Source of the DNA: DATBLQ01 sp036555325
GTDB lineage: Bacteria; Pseudomonadota; Alphaproteobacteria; Rhizobiales; Aestuariivirgaceae
Length of the DNA: 43,330 nt
Direction: 5' to 3'
Assembly (NCBI GenBank): GCA_036555325.1
Contig: DATBLQ010000086.1
Location: 1-43,330, forward strand
Shown here: positions 40,798-43,330 of the stretch, piece after piece
How positions within the stretch are numbered: position 1 is the stretch's first letter
Layout: every line of letters starts with the position of its first letter
Made by a program: the position numbers and the translations under genes
The notes under the pieces: generated by a model
Databases searched by the model: none
What the model was told of the DNA's origin: nothing
Seen by the model: only the letters and a program-made list of their open reading frames with translations

Positions 40798-41388
40798 TTA
40801 GCCCGACGGACAATCCGTGCAATCGAGCGTCGCCGACTGGCGCGGCCGCAGCATCAATTCGTCCTCGAGCTCGAATGAGCTGTCGTTGAACACCGTCCCG
40901 AGAATTGCTTCGTACGAATAGCACACCCGCCCGATGATGATATCGTTGCCGTCCTGCATCAAAGTTTCAAGCTCCGATCCCCCGGACGGCGTCGTCCCGC
41001 AGGTCACCCCGTTCGTATAACTCCATTGCAGTTCCGGATCCCCATTTTCCATTCTGAAACCCCACAGGTTGAGCGAAATGCCCGATACCGACATCGGCTC
41101 GAAAATGGCACGCGCAGATTCGAACACGCCATCTATATCCGCCATGGTGATGGTGGAATCGGCCTGCGTCACGAGATCGGCGAGCGTGCTTGTCGTCAAG
41201 GTCACGCGCCTGTTCACCGCCAGCACGTTGGTGACATCGATGAGCCCCACATAGAGCACCACCATCACCGGGAAGATGAACGCCATCTCGATTGCCGCCA
41301 CGCCCTTGAGGTCGCCGACAAAGGCCTGCATCAGGTTCGCTGCCTGGGCCCTTAGTAGCTTCCCGCGATTGCTCAGTTTCCTGATCAT
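40798..41388 (-). CDS. TadE/TadF-like pseudopilin
   Basis: Minor pilin-like protein of the Tad (tight adherence) secretion system. From ATG 41388 it has 196 residues: a basic N-terminus, then the type IVb prepilin motif DLKGVAAIEMAFIFP. A cut after Gly29 would place Glu34 at +5, followed by a 20-residue hydrophobic helix and a soluble domain with cysteines late in the chain (VTCGTT, GRVCYSYE, LDCTDCPSG). An upstream in-frame start at 41496 would overlap the preceding gene by 80 bases and is rejected. It lies 28 bases after the other TadE-like gene, in the same orientation, and is probably co-transcribed with it. Confidence 0.83.
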   Translation of the reverse strand: MIRKLSNRGKLLRAQAANLMQAFVGDLKGVAAIEMAFIFPVMVVLYVGLIDVTNVLAVNRRVTLTTSTLADLVTQADSTITMADIDGVFESARAIFEPMSVSGISLNLWGFRMENGDPELQWSYTNGVTCGTTPSGGSELETLMQDGNDIIIGRVCYSYEAILGTVFNDSSFELEDELMLRPRQSATLDCTDCPSG

Positions 41389-41416
41389 GTTGAACGCCTT
41401 TTCTTTCACCTCGGGC

Positions 41417-41995
41417 CTACTCCGATTCCGTGTAGGGCTCGTTCTGGAATGCAAACACCGACGACAAAAGCCGCCTGTTGTTTTGAAGATTGGCAAATCC
41501 GCTCATTCCCGGGATATTGGGAACGAACAGTGTCCAGTCGTAGTAGACGCGCACCACGACGACCTCGCCGGGCCCGCCGGGCTCGAACCTCGCGTTGACT
41601 GAAATGTCATCCGAGATCTCGTGGTTTCCGTCGCCGTCCGTGCTTATTGAACTGGGGCTCGATACGCTGGCGAAGTCGTCATACTTGCGCACATCGACGA
41701 ACAGCTTTGAAGAGCAGTCCAGAAACACCACATTGTCGCAGACCACCTGCTTGAAATCGGCCTCCGACATGCTGCCGTTTTGAACCTGTCCGGTGCGGAT
41801 GAGCCGCGCCGCCTGTGCCGTTCCGTGTTCGATCGTATATTCGCTGAACAGCATCAGCCCCATTTCCATTATGACGCACAGCAGATAGAGAAATGGCGCA
41901 CCCACGATCGCGAATTCGACCGCCGTTGTTCCCCTCTTGTCCGTGCGGAATTTTTCGAGCAGCCGGACGCCGTGGCTGGCTTTACTCTGACACAT
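41417..41995 (-). CDS. tadE: TadE-family pseudopilin
   Basis: TadE-like protein (PF07811), 192 residues from ATG 41995, chosen because AGGGAG lies six bases upstream; a longer frame reaches 42076 without such a site. Residues 19–30 read DKRGTTAVEFAI: cleavage after Gly22 puts Glu27 at +5, the prepilin-peptidase pattern. The hydrophobic helix APFLYLLCVIMEMGLMLF follows, then a periplasmic domain with two Cys (VVCDNVVFLDCSS). TadE proteins are processed by the pilus prepilin peptidase and help assemble Flp pili. Neighbours are the second TadE-like gene, a secretin N-domain-like protein and flp. Confidence 0.86.
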   Translation of the reverse strand: MCQSKASHGVRLLEKFRTDKRGTTAVEFAIVGAPFLYLLCVIMEMGLMLFSEYTIEHGTAQAARLIRTGQVQNGSMSEADFKQVVCDNVVFLDCSSKLFVDVRKYDDFASVSSPSSISTDGDGNHEISDDISVNARFEPGGPGEVVVVRVYYDWTLFVPNIPGMSGFANLQNNRRLLSSVFAFQNEPYTESE

Positions 41996-42200
41996 CGACG
42001 ACTCCCTGCGGCATCTTCGCTGTGCGAGCAAACCGGCAATAAGGACCCGGCTCAATCGCAAGCTGTGCGATGCCATGCGCTTTAAGGCAAGCTATCAGCC
42101 TGTCGCTTATTGGCGCTTAAGGAAATCATTCAAATTTTATGCAAGTTTTGCCCGCTCGGTGGTCGATTCGCCGGAACGGTTAATGGCTTCCTAAGAGAAA

Positions 42201-42698
42201 CTATTGGCTGGTCGCCTGCGCGCTGCTCAGAGCTTCCTTGCTCTTGGTCGAGACCTGACCCGCAATCGAGGTGTTGTAGTCGATATCATCGCCAGGCATC
42301 ATCACGCTTTCGCATTCAGGCGCGCATACATAAGAATATTTGCCGACGATTTTGCCTTCCGCGCCGCCCTTGAAGATCTCCACATTATTTGCCTCGACCC
42401 GAATCACGTTCACTTGCAGGGCCGCGAGCTCGTTTCCCTTGTTGTCGAGAATGAGAAGATTGGTTTGTCCGAAATGCCGCCCATGTACGGCCAGCACGCC
42501 GCCCTGAATCGAAACATCGGCGATCATCGGGTTGCCCACCACGATCGAGGCGGGCGTGCCGTTTATCTTCAGGATCTTTGCCTGGTCGGCGTAAACCGTG
42601 ATCTTGGCTTCCGCCGCCGCCGTTCCGGTAAGCGCTGCAAGGTTGAAGCCGGCTGCGGCAATGCCGATTAACAGGGAACGGGCGCGAATGAAACGCAT
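42201..42698 (-). CDS. Pilus assembly N-terminal domain protein (CpaC/RcpA N-domain-like, no secretin)
   Basis: Exported 165-residue protein with a signal peptide of about 29 residues (LLIGIAAAGFNLAALTGTAAA) followed by a domain of the 'pilus formation protein N-terminal' type: ILKINGTPASIVVGNPMIADVSIQGGVLAVHGRHFGQTNLLILDNKGNELAALQVNV (positions 42–98). In CpaC/RcpA this domain precedes the outer-membrane secretin; here the secretin part is absent and a short tail with two Cys (YVCAPECES) ends the protein. GAGGTGG precedes ATG 42698. Stand-alone versions occur in Tad loci of this bacterial group. It lies divergent from flp. A periplasmic accessory role in pilus assembly is likely, but unproven. 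Confidence 0.83.
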   Translation of the reverse strand: MRFIRARSLLIGIAAAGFNLAALTGTAAAEAKITVYADQAKILKINGTPASIVVGNPMIADVSIQGGVLAVHGRHFGQTNLLILDNKGNELAALQVNVIRVEANNVEIFKGGAEGKIVGKYSYVCAPECESVMMPGDDIDYNTSIAGQVSTKSKEALSSAQATSQ

Positions 42699-42880
42699 GG
42701 GGGCCACCTCTTGGAAACCTAAACATCCTGGATGGCGATCCTCCGCCACCGTCTAGGCCATTCGACCGCAAAATGGTGAATGAAGGCTTACGATCACCGG
42801 TGATTTCCCATCGCTGGCTGCAACACAAAAATAACTTTGTTCCGCACACGGACTTTTTGGCTTCTCAAACCCACACCCTG

Positions 42881-42895
42881 TTTACGTCTCTTTAA
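42881..42895. promoter_or_regulatory. Candidate CtrA site upstream of flp
   Basis: TTTA-CGTCTCT-TTAA matches seven of eight fixed bases of the CtrA consensus TTAA-N7-TTAA, 112 bases before the pilin start. In Caulobacter the pilin gene pilA is CtrA-activated. A seven-of-eight match is common enough by chance that this stays tentative. Confidence 0.3.
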
Positions 42896-42919
42896 CGGGT
42901 GCAACCTAGCATCGCACCA

Positions 42920-42945
42920 GATATGCATGGACAACCGTGCATATC
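42920..42945. promoter_or_regulatory. Long inverted repeat in the flp promoter region
   Basis: GATATGCATGG (42920–42930) and CCGTGCATATC (42935–42945) are inverted over 10 of 11 positions with a four-base spacer. It lies 62 bases before the pilin start. It could be an operator for a dimeric regulator or a hairpin in the leader of the pilin mRNA. Confidence 0.5.
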
Positions 42946-43006
42946 AACGAAAGCACACGGATAGCACCAGTGCTTAAGCACCGAGTACCAAGGAGTTATT
43001 GAAGTC

Positions 43007-43171
43007 ATGACGAAGCTGTTGCGTTTCTTGCAGGATGAATCCGGCGTCACCGCCATTGAATATGGTCTGATCGCGGCCGGTATTGGCATTGCCATCGTCC
43101 TTGTCGTAGATCAGGTTGGTTCGGCTCTGGTCGACACCTTTGAAGCCGTTGAGAGCGGTCTTACCAACTAA
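43007..43171 (+). CDS. flp: Flp/Fap-type type IVb pilin
   Basis: Major pilin subunit of the Tad pilus, 54 residues. The N-terminal leader MTKLLRFLQDESG ends in the Gly that prepilin peptidase cuts after; the mature protein of 41 residues starts VTAIEYGLIAAGIGIAIVL, the invariant Flp signature with Glu at +5 and Tyr at +6, forming a single hydrophobic helix. A short polar C-terminus (DTFEAVESGLTN) follows. AAGGAG lies 11 bases upstream of ATG 43007. It is divergent from the CpaC-N-like gene, has a dyad-rich leader and is followed by a perfect-stem hairpin, features of a highly expressed structural gene. Identity is secure. Confidence 0.95.
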   Translation: MTKLLRFLQDESGVTAIEYGLIAAGIGIAIVLVVDQVGSALVDTFEAVESGLTN

Positions 43172-43201
43172 CAGGAAAATGAAGTCGTAAGGGAAGCGTC
43201 A

Positions 43202-43226
43202 AAGCCGCCAGCTCGGCTGGCGGCTT
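43202..43226 (+). terminator. Hairpin downstream of flp
   Basis: AAGCCGCCAG (43202–43211) and CTGGCGGCTT (43217–43226) pair perfectly around CTCGG. Only a weak T-tract follows, so it may be a 3'-protecting hairpin or a partial terminator that keeps flp mRNA more abundant than downstream genes. Confidence 0.65.
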
Positions 43227-43330
43227 CACCAACTGTTAATCAGAAAATCATCCACTTCGGATTCGCTTTGAATTTCCGGAGCGGATTCACTCGTCATTAA
43301 GTCCACGAAACTTATCGTTCCAGGCGATCT

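Larger units (their letters stand above)
42699..43006. other. Gene-free divergent promoter region between the CpaC-N-like gene and flp
   Basis: This 308-base stretch has no gene. It contains the perfect palindrome ATCACCGGTGAT (42793–42804), a TTTA-N7-TTAA CtrA-like site (42881–42895), GGTGC/GCACC (42898–42918), the long dyad at 42920–42945, the palindrome GTGCTTAAGCAC (42970–42981) and the flp ribosome-binding site AAGGAG (42990–42995). Confidence 0.6.

Noticed and set aside
42180..42194. TTAA-N7-CTAA resembling a CtrA site near the end of the CpaC-N-like gene
   Set aside because: One mismatch in eight fixed bases is expected by chance every few kilobases, and the position is not clearly a promoter.
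1..43330. CRISPR arrays, tRNA or rRNA genes, insertion sequences or prophage genes
   Set aside because: No regularly spaced direct repeats, no tRNA-like folds at gene gaps and no transposase, integrase or phage protein patterns were seen; the repeats present are palindromic units.

Overview
The window looks like a chromosomal segment of an alphaproteobacterium, most likely of the order Hyphomicrobiales (Rhizobiales) but probably outside the best-known rhizobia. The pointers are the moderately high GC content, the aztABC-type zinc importer under a Fur-family Zur, an IolC–DUF2090 fusion, single-domain ATPases in the sugar ABC importers, a Tad/Flp pilus locus, and palindromic intergenic elements of the kind common in this group. 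I see no rRNA, tRNA, insertion sequence, phage gene or CRISPR array. Coding density is high, with many ATGA overlaps.

Layout. (1) 1–2396, minus strand: zur and aztA–aztB–aztC for zinc uptake, with a candidate Zur box in front; the aztC-like gene runs off the left edge and seems to lack its middle. (2) 2460–6899: aldose 1-epimerase divergent from xylF–xylH–xylG (xylose-type importer). (3) 6955–13615: iolC–iolE–iolB (inositol catabolism, minus) divergent from an ATPase–permease–binding protein importer (plus), with strong dyads between them. (4) 13640–17169: a palindromic element, prmB and the helicase gene hrpB, which overlap tail to tail. (5) 17258–21096: zwf–pgl–glk–eda, an Entner–Doudoroff block without edd. 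(6) 21068–28304: a RutR-like repressor divergent from a NitT/TauT-type importer, dihydropyrimidinase and an N-carbamoyl-beta-alanine amidohydrolase-like enzyme, with a near-perfect RutR operator between them; this is a reductive pyrimidine salvage unit. (7) 28305–28694: a gene-free stretch full of palindromes, plus a terminator. (8) 28695–32867: an RND efflux pump and its membrane-fusion protein. (9) 33005–40741: aminotransferase, beta-hydroxyacid dehydrogenase, aldehyde dehydrogenase, two EamA transporters, aldo/keto reductase and a malonyl-CoA-synthetase-like ligase. (10) 40798–43171: part of a Tad pilus locus, with two TadE-like pseudopilins, a secretin N-domain-like protein and the Flp pilin gene.

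Taken together, the left half imports sugars and inositol and routes carbon towards pyruvate: the xylose and inositol importers, the iol enzymes, and glk/zwf/pgl/eda. The pyrimidine block imports and opens dihydropyrimidines to give beta-alanine. The aminotransferase, dehydrogenases and acyl-CoA ligase further right could process beta-alanine through malonate semialdehyde, but this link is only inferred.

The most unusual signals are the apparent large in-frame deletion in the zinc-binding protein, the pair of intergenic elements whose hairpin stems differ but keep pairing around one conserved loop, the iol operon lacking iolD, the RutR operator lying on a candidate -35 box together with an odd start for the downstream ATPase, and the dyad-rich pilin promoter. 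I found no clear sign of a wholly new multi-gene system.
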